Assembly (NCBI RefSeq): GCF_905475395.1
Contig: NC_058342.1
Span: 36,798,140-36,862,139 of the forward strand
Reading direction: 5' to 3'
DNA: 64,000 nt
Source: Chrysoperla carnea
Taxonomy: Eukaryota > Arthropoda > Insecta > Neuroptera > Chrysopidae
The notes beneath the pieces are model-generated. The model worked only from the letters and a program-made list of their open reading frames with translations, was not told the origin of the DNA and did not search any database. How positions within the stretch are numbered: position 1 is the first letter of the stretch; each line of letters starts with the position of its first letter. The position numbers and the translations under genes are program-made. Positions 47,687 to 58,543 of the stretch are shown here, piece after piece.

Positions 47687-50532
47687 ATGAATTTTCCGCA
47701 ATGGTTATGTTTATCGTATTGGGCCGTAATTCTTGGCACGAATGAAGCTGCTTTACGGCTAATATTTACTATTTTTTTGGGTATGTTCATTCTTTAATTT
47801 TTCTTTTAAAATATCGGCAATAGTTTGTACAGATAATCGTTAATATTGAATAAATTGATTATTTATTGTTGAAACTTTGTTCTGTAATCGAACACGTCAT
47901 TATTACTAAAATTACAAAGGATTTGTGATAATAGCCAAATTATTTTAGTAATTCGAAACATTTTATGTTGATATTTATGTTAGAAATGTTTCAACAGATT
48001 ATTCTAAACACATCTTTGATTTCGGGGAAATCCCAATTAATACATAAATACATCGAAATTGATTTTTAATTTCAAATAAATTCAAATTTGGTAACAAAAA
48101 TAACGTTTTCAAATTTATTTTAGATTAATAACGGTCAAAAATGATTCTTTTTTGTTTCGGACAGTATGCCAAAAATGTAATAAAATGAATAAAAAATATT
48201 TTCTATCTTTGTCCAACTTATAATGTACTGACTGTACGAAACAATAATGAATTGTAATTGAAATTAAAAGGTCTATTGCTCGAATTGTTTCAATAATCGA
48301 AGATATAAAACAATGAACTGTCGATTTTGTGAGCAGTAAGTCATCGATGGGAATGAGTCTGATTTTGTTACTCGGGGGTTTTTGGGGCTTTCTTTCTTTG
48401 TCTACAAAATTCGATTTTGGTTTTTTTTTTGTTGGTTTTCTGGAACAGCAAAAGGTTCTGGCCTGTTTTTTTATGACCAGGCTGTTTTTTAGTTATCAAA
48501 TTAGCTCTTTTGGAAAAATCCTTCATGGGGTCACTCTGAAAACCCTTTTATTTTGGGTATTTGAATATAAAAAACTAAATGAATCGTCATTTTCTTTTCC
48601 AGGATATCCAAACGCAATAATTTTTCGCAAATTCTTTCATACAAGATCAAAATTTTTACGAAATTTGTATTGCGCGCTAACTGGACTAATACTTGGGTAC
48701 TATAATTTTGGAACACATATTTTACATTGTGTGGTAACCGTTTTGGGTACATATTTAATTACACTGAAAATTGATGGAAAATTGGGAGTACTTTGCAGTT
48801 GGATTTGGAACTTGGGATACTTGTTGGCTGGTTACTATTGGACGGAAACACATGACTATGATATTTTATGGACAATGCCACAATGTGTGCTATGTTTGCG
48901 CATGATTGGCTTTTCAATCGATGTTTACGACTCGTATTTCAAGGAGTATCGACAACGGAGCGCTTACAGCTTGAAAAATAGTGTTAATCTATTTCCAAGT
49001 TTAACGGAAATATTTGGATTTGCATTTTTCCCATCGTCATTTTTAATTGGACCACAATTTAATTACGCCCGTTACGCGTCCTTCGTTGAAAATAGTTTTG
49101 ATCCTGCGTTTCATAATCAACTGCCACCTAGTGTCAATTATGCAATACGTACATTCTTACGTGGCCTTTTTTATTTGATTGTATCCCAAATTGGAGCGTT
49201 ATGGATCCCAACCGATTATTTGCTAACATCGGATTTCGCTAATTTATCAATAATCACTCGATTATTTTATCTTGGATGTTGGGGCCGAGCAACTTTGTAC
49301 AAATACATCGCATGTTGGTTGTTGACGGAAGGTGCATGCGCCTTGTTTGGTTTAACGTATAACGGACGTGACAAACAAAATCCAGATAAAATTTTATGGA
49401 ATGGAGTGCAAAATGTGGATGTAACACGATTTGAAACGTGCCACGAATTTACACATTACATCCAAAGTTTCAACTGCAATACAAACACTTGGGTTGCCGA
49501 AAATGTTTACAAACGACTTAAAGACTTGAACAGCAAAATGATCAGCCAAATTGTTACCCTACTATTTTTGGCAATATGGCATGGATTCCATACTGGATAT
49601 TACGTTACCTTTGTTTTGGAATTTATTGTGCTGTATTTTGAACGTGAAGTAAGTTTATGGTTTTTTTAGGCCAAAATTCGAATCGTTTGAGAGGCCATAA
49701 ACCAATATTGCGTTACCAATGATCTAATTTTTTTTTACAGTTTTATGGCTTGCTGAAAAAACGACCATATCTTTTACGCGGTCTTCAATTCCCAATACCA
49801 AAATTAATTTGTTTAGCCATCAAAAGGATCTACACTTTGGTCTTTATGGGCTTCTGTTTGCTACCATTCGTATTGCGGGTCTACGATAAATATTCCGTAG
49901 CAATTGCTAACGTCAACTATGTTGGATTCATACTATTTTGTGCTTGGCCAATTTATAAGCCACTTGTACGATTATCTTTGAAACCTATCGAAAATGCGGT
50001 CTTGTCTATTTGGGGTGATGTATTACGAGAAGCAGTCGAAGCGGAGAAACCAAAAGAAAAGTCAAGTCAACCAGCAAAGCAAGAAAATCAGAAAGCACAG
50101 CTGAAATCAGAAACAAATTCGGGACTGGGAGCAGGCGTGCGTTATCGCGGCGACACATTACAACAACATTTGGATCGACTTAAAAGTGAATTACATCGAG
50201 GCTTGCTTGCAGAGCGCGATCACTTAAAGAATGAATTACATATAAGTTTAGATCGATTTCTATCGATTGAATCACCATCGAGTGAAACTAGCTACCAAGA
50301 ATATTGGCGAAAAATATTTTTATTCGATCAAAATGGTACCGAACAATTTGTGCCAAAATTTCAACTGTCTGAAGACGAGTACACTCAACTAGAAAAACAA
50401 TTTACGGATGATATTCAAAGTTTGGGTGTGACGAATACTCGAGTCATTTTTAAACGACCTTCGACCTTGAATATTCCAAAGACTCAATCATCGTCAGAGG
50501 CTTTACTGTCAAGTGAACGGAAAGATCTATAA
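47687..50532 (+). CDS. nes: MBOAT lysophospholipid acyltransferase 5 (LPCAT3/nessy-like), complete, 3 exons
   Basis: ER membrane acyltransferase that re-acylates lysophosphatidylcholine and related lysolipids in the Lands cycle. Exons 47687-47780, 48603-49648, 49741-50532 (1932 nt, 643 aa). The start MNFPQWLCLSYW feeds across the first junction into FLGYPNAI, as in nessy; an open frame running upstream of 48603 is intron. Family landmarks: HDYDILWTMPQCVLCLRMIG, FFPSSFLIGPQFNYARY, LYKYIACWLLTEGA, and the catalytic pair: Asn322 in SFNCNTNTW and His358 in AIWHGFHTGYY. Their 36-residue spacing is the same as in vertebrate LPCAT3. After the last membrane segments (about residue 465) a hydrophilic tail of about 180 residues follows, rich in Lys/Glu/Gln/Ser and probably coiled coil; LPCAT3 proteins normally end near 460-490. 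Part of the 3' end, stop codon included, is duplicated downstream at 50710-50867. Confidence 0.93.
47781..48602 (+). other. LPCAT3 intron 1
   Basis: Begins GTATGT after 47780 and ends TTTTCCAG at 48602. An open frame from 48329 crosses it into exon 2, but the homologous N-terminus is in the 47687 exon. Nothing else is seen. Confidence 0.7.
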
Positions 50533-50867
50533 AGTTAGGATTAGGGTTGAGGTTTTGGATTCGTTTTCATTGAATTAAGCTGTCAAATATCCGCATCTGT
50601 CTCACCTATTTTAAGTCGAATTTTACCGGTTTATTCAAGGTCCAGAGACTTCAGACCTTTCTAGATCGAGTCCGTCTGTCTAATCTCCTGGATCTCTTCT
50701 GGTACACTTCGACTCAATCACCGTCAGAGGTTTTACTGTAAAGTGAACGGAAAGATCTATAAAACTTAGGATTAGGGTTAAGGTTTAGTTAGGGTTCGTT
50801 TTTATTGAATTAAGCTGTGAACTCAAAATTTTATTTATTCAAATATCCGCATCTGTTTCACCTATTT
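50481..50867 (+). repeat. Duplicated 3' end of the LPCAT3 gene
   Basis: 50481-50611 (last 17 codons, stop, start of 3' UTR) recurs at 50710-50867. Shared blocks: GACTCAATCA, GTGAACGGAAAGATCTATAA and GAATTAAGCTGT. The downstream copy has an extra stretch of about 25 bp. It lies outside the reading frame. Confidence 0.85.
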
Positions 50868-53019
50868 ATTGATCGTTCGCGTTCATCAAAAAATTATTAA
50901 GCTTCGCACGCGTAAATCAAACAGCTTAGTTCAATTTTTACCATTTTTTTTACATTTAAATAAATTATTTGTTCATCCAAACAATTTGTCGCTTAATCAG
51001 AATATATGTTGGCACCAATACTAGAGATGGGTGGCGATGCCCGTTCAAAACTTCGATTTGACAAGAAATTCTCAGGTTCTGATGTCCCAGTCGGAGAAAA
51101 TTTTACATATGTCATACAAAGCATCTATTGTTCGAAACTGACAATAGCCTGACGGACACAATACACTACTTTGGGCGAGATATCGTATTAAACACAATCG
51201 TGGTTTTTGGGTTCGATCAAATTGAGTATTTGTATATTTATCGCCACGCATATTTTAGCCTCATTACTGAACGTATATATTTAGATTAGCTAGCATTTTA
51301 ATCCTATCAACTGTTAGACCTAAATGTAGTTTTTTTGCCCACAACAAAAATTTACCCTACGTTGGTTTAGCTTCGTCACTTATGAATTTCTTCTATTAAG
51401 ATTGACAGAACTTTTTAAAGGTCTGTAGGACGATTGGAGGGACCGAATACCCAAAGCGATTATTGATTACCACTAGTATTCGTTTTACTCAGATTTCGCG
51501 ACGAGTTAAGTACTTTGTATCGGTGCTAACATATCTAAACTTTGCTAAAATATTTCAAATAGATCAAAATAAAATAGTCTCAAATTGTAAAATCGATCAT
51601 GAATCTGTGATATCAACAAAATTAGGGCGAGAATTTTTTCAAAATTTTCCTATTTTTCTCAACTATTTTGATTTAACACACATGAACAGTTAGAAAATTT
51701 GAGATTAGGTGCTAGAAATATATTATGGTACATATTCGAAAAATGACCAAAGACACTTTCTTGTATCATTCCAAAAGACCCAAGGTCTTTTAGCTTCTTC
51801 GTGGTACTACAATCTACAACAATTTTCAACAAATTCGGTACTCGAACCTGCACTTCTGGGATTCATGCCAAGCGCCATAGCCAGTTCGGCTATACGAACT
51901 CTAGGCACAGAGTGTAATTTTTTCAACTCATCGAATTTTTTCCTTGGGTTTGGAAAATTTTTAGCATTTATTTAAAACAAAAGTATTGCATTTAAAGTCA
52001 ATTTTTCCATTGATTTTTTTTCTAGTGCCATAGAAAAATAAAAATTACAAAATAAGCATCAAATTTAAAAACATTACGACATTCTGGTTTTTTTTTTTTC
52101 CTTAATTAAAGGTGATTACAAATTTTGCCACAAAATTATCCAAAGTATATTACCAAAAAAGAGTATTGGATACATAAATTTTTTCTATTGGTAAAACCGT
52201 CCTAATTTGTTAAAAAAATGTATAATAAGAAGGGAGAATACAATAATTAAAAAATAATAATTAGTTATTTTTTCTGTCCCCATAAATTATTAATTCCTTA
52301 AATAAATCAGCTATGAAATTTGAAATCATGGAGAGTAGAGAAGGAGACCACACTCAAGTAATCGTATAAATTATAGTTACCTTTTGTACCACTAGCGTCG
52401 CTATTTTTCCTTTTGTACCAAAGAGAATATCGTGTAATAAATAGGAGTGAAATAAGCAAGGAACCAATTTTATTTTGAAGTAAATCAAATTACCACAAAA
52501 CCCTCCGACCAATATCCTGGTACAAAGGGAACATTATTCACATCTTTTTAGCCATTTGCTTACATGGAATTCGATCTCCTTTTATACTTTTCATGATTGA
52601 AAATTAGCTACAATCCTCTTTAGAAGCCATCTTTCAAGGAAATATAGAAGAATTGTCGATTACGATACTGTAACGGTATTGTTTTCATTTCGATTGTTTC
52701 ATTTTCCAAAATTAATCCCCCCCCCCTCCGATTATCTTTCTTGATTATCTTCATCCAACATGAATATAATAAGTTAAGTAAAGCCTTCATCGAGGCGTTC
52801 GATCTTTGTTGGCTGCGGCATCATTGGACCCTTCTTAGCTCCGTGGTGAGGCATTTTTATTCCTTTATTTAGAACGATTTAATATATATAGATCATTATT
52901 TAGAACGACTTAAGACTATTGTAAATTGGACTTTACAATTACAAATTTATCTACTGTAAATTAGGCTTTATACAATATCAAAAAGTATTTTGAAATATAT
53001 AAGCAAGTGGCTATCCGCA
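50868..53019. other. Intergenic DNA with SINE-like and dispersed repeats
   Basis: No gene recognised. On the minus strand at about 51840-51890 TGGCTATGGCGCTTGGC (A-box-like) is followed about 35 bp later by CAGGTTCGAGTAC (B-box-like), suggesting a tRNA-derived SINE fragment. 52360-52600 is a copy of the 36690 repeat. Confidence 0.4.
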
Positions 53020-53440
53020 CAATACCGTCTACGGTCTAGACCGTATACGGTCTATTTAGACGCGGTATGAAATTATTTTTGCCCTTTTATACCGTGGGGC
53101 CCTTATACCGTGCACGGTATACTTTTTCACGGTATACTCTTTATGCGTCGAGCCCTTATACCGTGTGCGGTATAGTCTCGTCCACGGTATACACAATATA
53201 GATTGGAAGGCTTATTTGAAGCAAAGGAAATATACCGTGTGCGGTATACTCTCGTCCACGGTAAACACAATACAGATGGGAAAGCGTATTCTATAGAGAT
53301 TTATTGCCGTGCGAGGTTTTTAACCGCACACGATAAGCTATAACACACGGTATACGTTTATACAGAGATTTTCAAGCCGTGCGAGGTTTTTAACTACACA
53401 CGGTATGTCATAATAGACTGTATACGTCTAGATAGAACTT
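53020..53440. repeat. Field of ACCGT...ACGGT palindromic repeats
   Basis: About twenty copies of accgt/acggt half-sites, including CTAGACCGTATACGGTCTA and the tandem pair TATACCGTGTGCGGTATACTC / TCGTCCACGGTATACACAAT at about 53157-53190 and again at about 53231-53260. The same core occurs at 63588-63612. It directly abuts the long palindrome. Confidence 0.75.
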
Positions 53441-53472
53441 TTAAGACTAGTAGAGTGAAATTACGCCTTGTG

Positions 53473-55457
53473 TATGGATTAAAAGTTCGAGCAATGAAAC
53501 TATGGGATTTTTCTTTTCACATCAAAAGAAGTATTTTTTGAAATTTTTTACTTTCCCGGAGTGGTGCAACATGTTTAAAAAACAAAATGGCGTCAAAAAT
53601 GAAATTTTTTTCAGAAATTTTATCATTTTTATTTTATATTCGCAAATGGAGACATCGGTGCATATCCAAATTTGGTAGGTTTGTAGTCAATGTTAAGAAC
53701 TACTCCTCATATTTTTTTGGTGGGGTTTCGTCCCTTCCCCTCCCAGTTATATATATATGTATACATACATATGGTAAAACAGTTCATTTGACTGTAACTT
53801 GAAAAATATTCGATTGATTTTAATGAAACTAATATCAATAGTAGGTTTTATTACTTACAACTTTCGGTTAAAATTTTAGCGAAATCCGTTAAATAGTTCG
53901 GCCAAAATATCCAATTTAGGGAATTGTTTAAAATGGCTGCCATTTTATGCCATTTTGTCCTACGAGGTTAAATTTTTTTTTAAATTGTAGCATTTTTTAT
54001 TATCTTTCGATTTTATAATAAGTGATTTACCCGTAAAATGACTCCTTGATCCATATTTTTGCGAAAAACGGAAAATTTAACACTTTCTGGAAATAATTGT
54101 TTGGGGGGTGTATGGACTGGCTTTGGGGGGTGTTTTTTGCTTTGGCATGAGAAAAATATTTTTAAAAGAGGTCTATATGGTTTAAAGCAAAATTTTTAAG
54201 TTTTAACCCCCGCGCTGTAAGGGGGAAGGGGTGTATGAAATTAATGTATCTTAAAAGATTTTAAAAAGAGGTCAAAATAGTTTAAAATGCTAAAGTAACC
54301 CAAAATTTTAGCTGTTTATATTAATATAGCACTTTTTACAACATCCACCCCTTCCGCTCCCCCTTTCATATTTTTTGCAAATTCAAAATTTTTAGGACGT
54401 ATAAAGGGGATTTTGGGGTCGCTGATCTCGAATTTTGCAATAGATTATCAAAAACAATTGTAATATTTTTAGGGGGTGTACTTATTTTGGCCAAAAGTTC
54501 GAGATCAGCAACCCCCAAAGCCCCTTTATACATCTTAAAAATTTTGAATTTACAAAAAATATGAAAGGGGGAGCGGAAGGGGTGGATGTTGTAAAAAGTG
54601 CTATATTAATATAAACAGCTAAAATTTTGGGTTACTTTAGCATTTTAAACTATTTTGACCTCTTTTTAAAATCTTTTAAGATACATTAATTTCATACACC
54701 CCTTCCCCCTTACAGCGCGGGGGTTAAAACTTAAAAATTTTGCTTTAAACCATATAGACCTCTTTTAAAAATATTTTTCTCATGCCAAAGCAAAAAACAC
54801 CCCCCAAAGCCAGTCCATACACCCCCCAAACAATTATTTCCAGAAAGTGTTAAATTTTCCGTTTTTCGCAAAAATATGGATCAAGGAGTCATTTTACGGG
54901 TAAATCACTTATTATAAAATCGAAAGATAATAAAAAATGCTACAATTTAAAAAAAAATTTAACCTCGTAGGACAAAATGGCATAAAATGGCAGCCATTTT
55001 AAACAATTCCCTAAATTGGAAATTTTGGCCGAACTATTTAACGGATTTCGCTAAAATTTTAACCGAAAGTTGTAAGTAATAAAACCTACTATTGATATTA
55101 GTTTCATTAAAATCAATCGAATATTTTTCAAGTTACAGTCAAATGAACTGTTTTACCATATGTATGTATACATATATATATAACTGGGAGGGGAAGGGAC
55201 GAAACCCCACCAAAAAAATATGAGGAGTAGTTCTTAACATTGACTACAAACCTACCAAATTTGAATATGCACCGATGTCTCCTTTTGCGAATATAAAATA
55301 AAAATGATAAAATTTCTGAAAAAAATTTCATTTTTGACGCCATTTTGTTTTTTAAACATGTTGCACCACTCCGGGAAAGTAAAAAATTTCAAAAAATACT
55401 TATTTTGATGTGAAAAGAAAAACCCCAAAGTTTCATTGCTCGAACTTTTAATCCATA
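53473..55457. repeat. Near-perfect long inverted repeat (about 965-bp arms, 54-bp spacer)
   Basis: The left arm 53473-54437 and right arm 54492-55457 are reverse complements with only scattered mismatches (for example gcaaatggag versus gcaaaaggag). The arms encode the same 71-codon frame on opposite strands, which I treat as a by-product. Transcription across it would give a long hairpin RNA. No transposase or clear target duplication was found. Confidence 0.95.
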
Positions 55458-55703
55458 TAACAGCCTTTTTTTGCTTAGATTTACTCCAGTAGACATGAAA
55501 TTGCTTTATACTGCACGCAGTGAGCTATATCTCACGGTACATCTATATATTTAACTTGTGGAGCCTTGTATGCTTTTATACTAATTAATTTGAATAAAGT
55601 AAGTAAGGAGCTTCGAATTGATAATAAAAATTGAATAATCTTCCACAAAAAAAAAGTACATCCTCGTAGATGAATAAAGTACAACATAATGTACAACTGA
55701 TAC

Positions 55704-55840
55704 AAGTCATAGTATTTTACTATGACTTGTGTAGTTAAGCACAAGTCATAGTATTTTACTATGACTTGTGGAGTGGAGCACAAGTCACAGTACTTTACTA
55801 TGACTTGAGCAGTGGAGCACAAGTCATAGTAGTTTACTTC
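55704..55840. repeat. Tandem 29-bp palindromes, 3.5 copies
   Basis: The unit CAAGTCATAGTATTTTACTATGACTTG is itself a palindrome; copies are spaced about 45-50 bp apart by gtgtagttaagca- or tggagtggagca-type linkers. Lies about 250 bp after the long palindrome. Confidence 0.85.
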
Positions 55841-57669
55841 CTAATAGACATAGGGCTAGTTCCCCGGAGTTAAATGACGCTTTCAATTTCGATTATTTCT
55901 CACGGGAAAGTACTATTTTTTTCCATGTAATCGAAAGAGTGGAGTTTATTCTTCAACATACTTTAAATTGAATAAAATAACTTCAAATTTAATATTGGGT
56001 ATCCATCCCAGATCTGTACAAGTACAATAAATAGTTCAAAAAAATTAAAACTCAAGCATATGCAGGGTATTTAGACAAAAAAGTCAGTAATTATTTATCT
56101 TCACTTGTATTTATTAACTTCAATACTTAATAAAATATAACAAATATAATAGATACATATTTTTTTGCTTTCCTTCTTCAAGTTTTAAAGTTTGATCAAA
56201 GTTTAACGAAAAACAAGAAAATTTCTTATTTATTTACAAAAAAAAAAAGAACAAAAATTGATTGACAAAACAAATAACGTAAAATAAAACTTTAAATTTT
56301 CAGATATCACAGTCAATAAATTATGAAAAACCGTTTTTAATATTAATATTAATATTAATACGATGGATTATGGGTACGAAACGAAATACCTTAATATTCA
56401 AATTTGTATCGACTGTTCGATATTCAAAATGGATCTTGAACGGAACGAACCGAACGGAATTATATAAAACTCAATATACAGGTTGTTTTATTTAACTTGA
56501 GATATACGTGCAACTCGAAAAACAAGTTTAATCGAACAAAATCCATCAAACGAAAAAAGAAAGACACACATCTTGTCGCGATGAAACTTATTTTTCGAGT
56601 TTCAAGTACACCTCAACTTAAAAAAACACCTTTTACTCCAAAAAATAAAAAATTGGATCAAAGTTCATTTTAGACGATTAATCAAAGAACATGAATCAAA
56701 GTTGCCAAAATCCTGAAGAATATCGATCAGCCAATAAATTTACATCTCAATAACACATCTATAAAAATTTTAAATAAAATTATAGAAAGCGGTTTAGCGT
56801 TTATTAAGTGAGAATGAGACCCCCTAGAACTTGGGACAAACCAACATGGCATGCCCTCTTTTCAAAAACAAAAGGCGACAAGCTTCAAAAGAAATTGGTC
56901 TATAAAAAAAATTCGATTTCGCCGAGACACGAACAACTCTGTACGATGGTTAAACGTTCCAACTTTTTAACTTAGAAAGTTTTGAAGTTTTTTTTGACAG
57001 GGGCTTGGATCCCTTGGATAGGGGGTCTCACTTACGACTGCGAACACTCTAAAATACTTTCTATACAAATACTGTAAACAAGAACAAGTTCACTATTTTC
57101 TTTTTTAGTGTGCTATTTTTTTAGTGATTGTGAAAATATATCTAGGGGGGGGGGGTATATTTTAGTTTTGCATATGTTACAAACATTTTTCAAAATTATT
57201 TTCCAGAATGGCCATAGCAATAATGTTGTTTTAGGAAATATTCCACAACACAAGGTCAATTAATAGAATACCAAGATGACGATCGAATTGTTTTTATGAA
57301 ATAACCAAATTTTTTTTAAGGTTATAGCAAAAATTCCCTCGACTGTTTCTAAAATTTGAGAAAAACCGGACTCAAACACTGAGATTTCGTGGTTATATCG
57401 TTCGAAGAGTCTGGTTTTCAGAATTTATATTTTAGGACAAATGTGTCCTGAAAAATGGATTGAATCCACCTCGAAGTTTTAGTGTCTCAGAATGTTTCCT
57501 AATACTTTTAAATACATATTTCAAAATCGATTGCCATTCTAAATTTCGAAAAATTTTTGATAATTTCCACTAAGTGAAAATGAAGTGAATAAAGTACGGA
57601 CTAGTTTTTCTTTTTTATAAAATGGACATTTTGATATATTAATGGAAAAATTTAATACTAATTATTATC
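55841..57669. other. AT-rich intergenic DNA
   Basis: No gene seen. Contains a short AATATT microsatellite (56339-56360), a foldback (56477-56632) and poly-G (57146). Confidence 0.5.
56477..56632. repeat. Small foldback element
   Basis: Inner arms TTGAGATATACGTGCAACTC...ACAAGTTT and AAACTTATTTTTCGAGTTTC...CTCAA are inverted complements of about 33 bp around a spacer of about 50 bp. The outer ends (caggttgttttatttaa / ttaaaaaaacacctt) are weakly inverted. Confidence 0.6.
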
Positions 57670-58181
57670 TACAGGGTGTAACTTAAAAATACACACTTCT
57701 CGATCTTAACCAAACTGACAAAACTTACGATAACGTTGCGTTACGTTTTAACTCAAAAACATCCTCATTTCCAACTTTCCCTGATTAATTCTTAATCTAT
57801 CATATCCCCTGATAGGATCCGATTCTCCCACTTTTAATTACTCAGTTTTGGTCTAGAGCACAGAAGGGTGGAGGTCTCTGATGATCTCACTTGTAGGGGA
57901 GAACGATACCTCCATATATGTTATTTGAGAATGTTTGGGTCCGAAACTTTGAATGTATTAATCTTGGGAGAAATCCCGACGGAGAAGCTATGAGCTTCAT
58001 CTGCTTTAAAGAGGATCTCTTACCAGGAAACGTTTCGTGTTTGAGTAACAGGTGCGAAGGACCCATTTGCGGTACCACTCTTATGTTTCATTATTGTTAT
58101 CACTCTATCTTGGAAACGAGTTAAACATCCAACATTAAACGAAAAATAAAGAAGGAGCTCTTATTTAAGTTACACCCTGTA
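57670..58181. mobile_element. TIR element carrying a retrotransposon fragment
   Basis: Bounded by perfect inverted 18-mers TACAGGGTGTAACTTAAA and TTTAAGTTACACCCTGTA. Inside, the plus strand reads MFGSETL...LGEIPTEKL (about 57930-57990), the C-terminal motif of the non-LTR family found at 10531-10995 and 38925-39285. No transposase. Either a non-autonomous element that captured retroelement DNA or a nested insertion. Confidence 0.7.
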
Positions 58182-58543
58182 CAAAAGAAATATAGCGAGC
58201 GAATTCTATTCGATTCGAACAGAATGCAATGCGTTGATGGAAATGGAAGTAATTACAGTTATACAGAACAGAACAGAATAAGTAAATTGTATCACTATGT
58301 TTGAAAACAAATTGAAAATCGATCCCGATTTGTTGATTGGGGAATGAGGAGGGTTTTATAGTTATGTGTCGTGCCGCCAGACTTACTCTTCTGGTTCTGG
58401 AATTTGCACGATTGCACTTTGTCGTAACGTTTTTACACATCATTAAAATTGAAAAGTTTTTGAGTAAGTTTGACACTGGTTTGACGTTTCTGACGTTTAA
58501 CTGCGAATTTGGAATTGAATTACTAAATTGTAAATAAATAAAG

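Noticed and set aside
48329-48602. In-frame upstream extension of LPCAT3 exon 2 (Phe/Leu-rich)
   Set aside because: A clear splice acceptor at 48601-48602 and the homologous N-terminal exon at 47687-47780 show that this is intron.
53587-55343. Pair of nearly identical 71-residue frames on opposite strands
   Set aside because: They are the same sequence in the two arms of the palindrome; no similarity to a known family and no upstream gene structure.
55532-55822. 96-codon frame with repeated QVIVKYYDL
   Set aside because: It is a translation of the tandem palindromic minisatellite.
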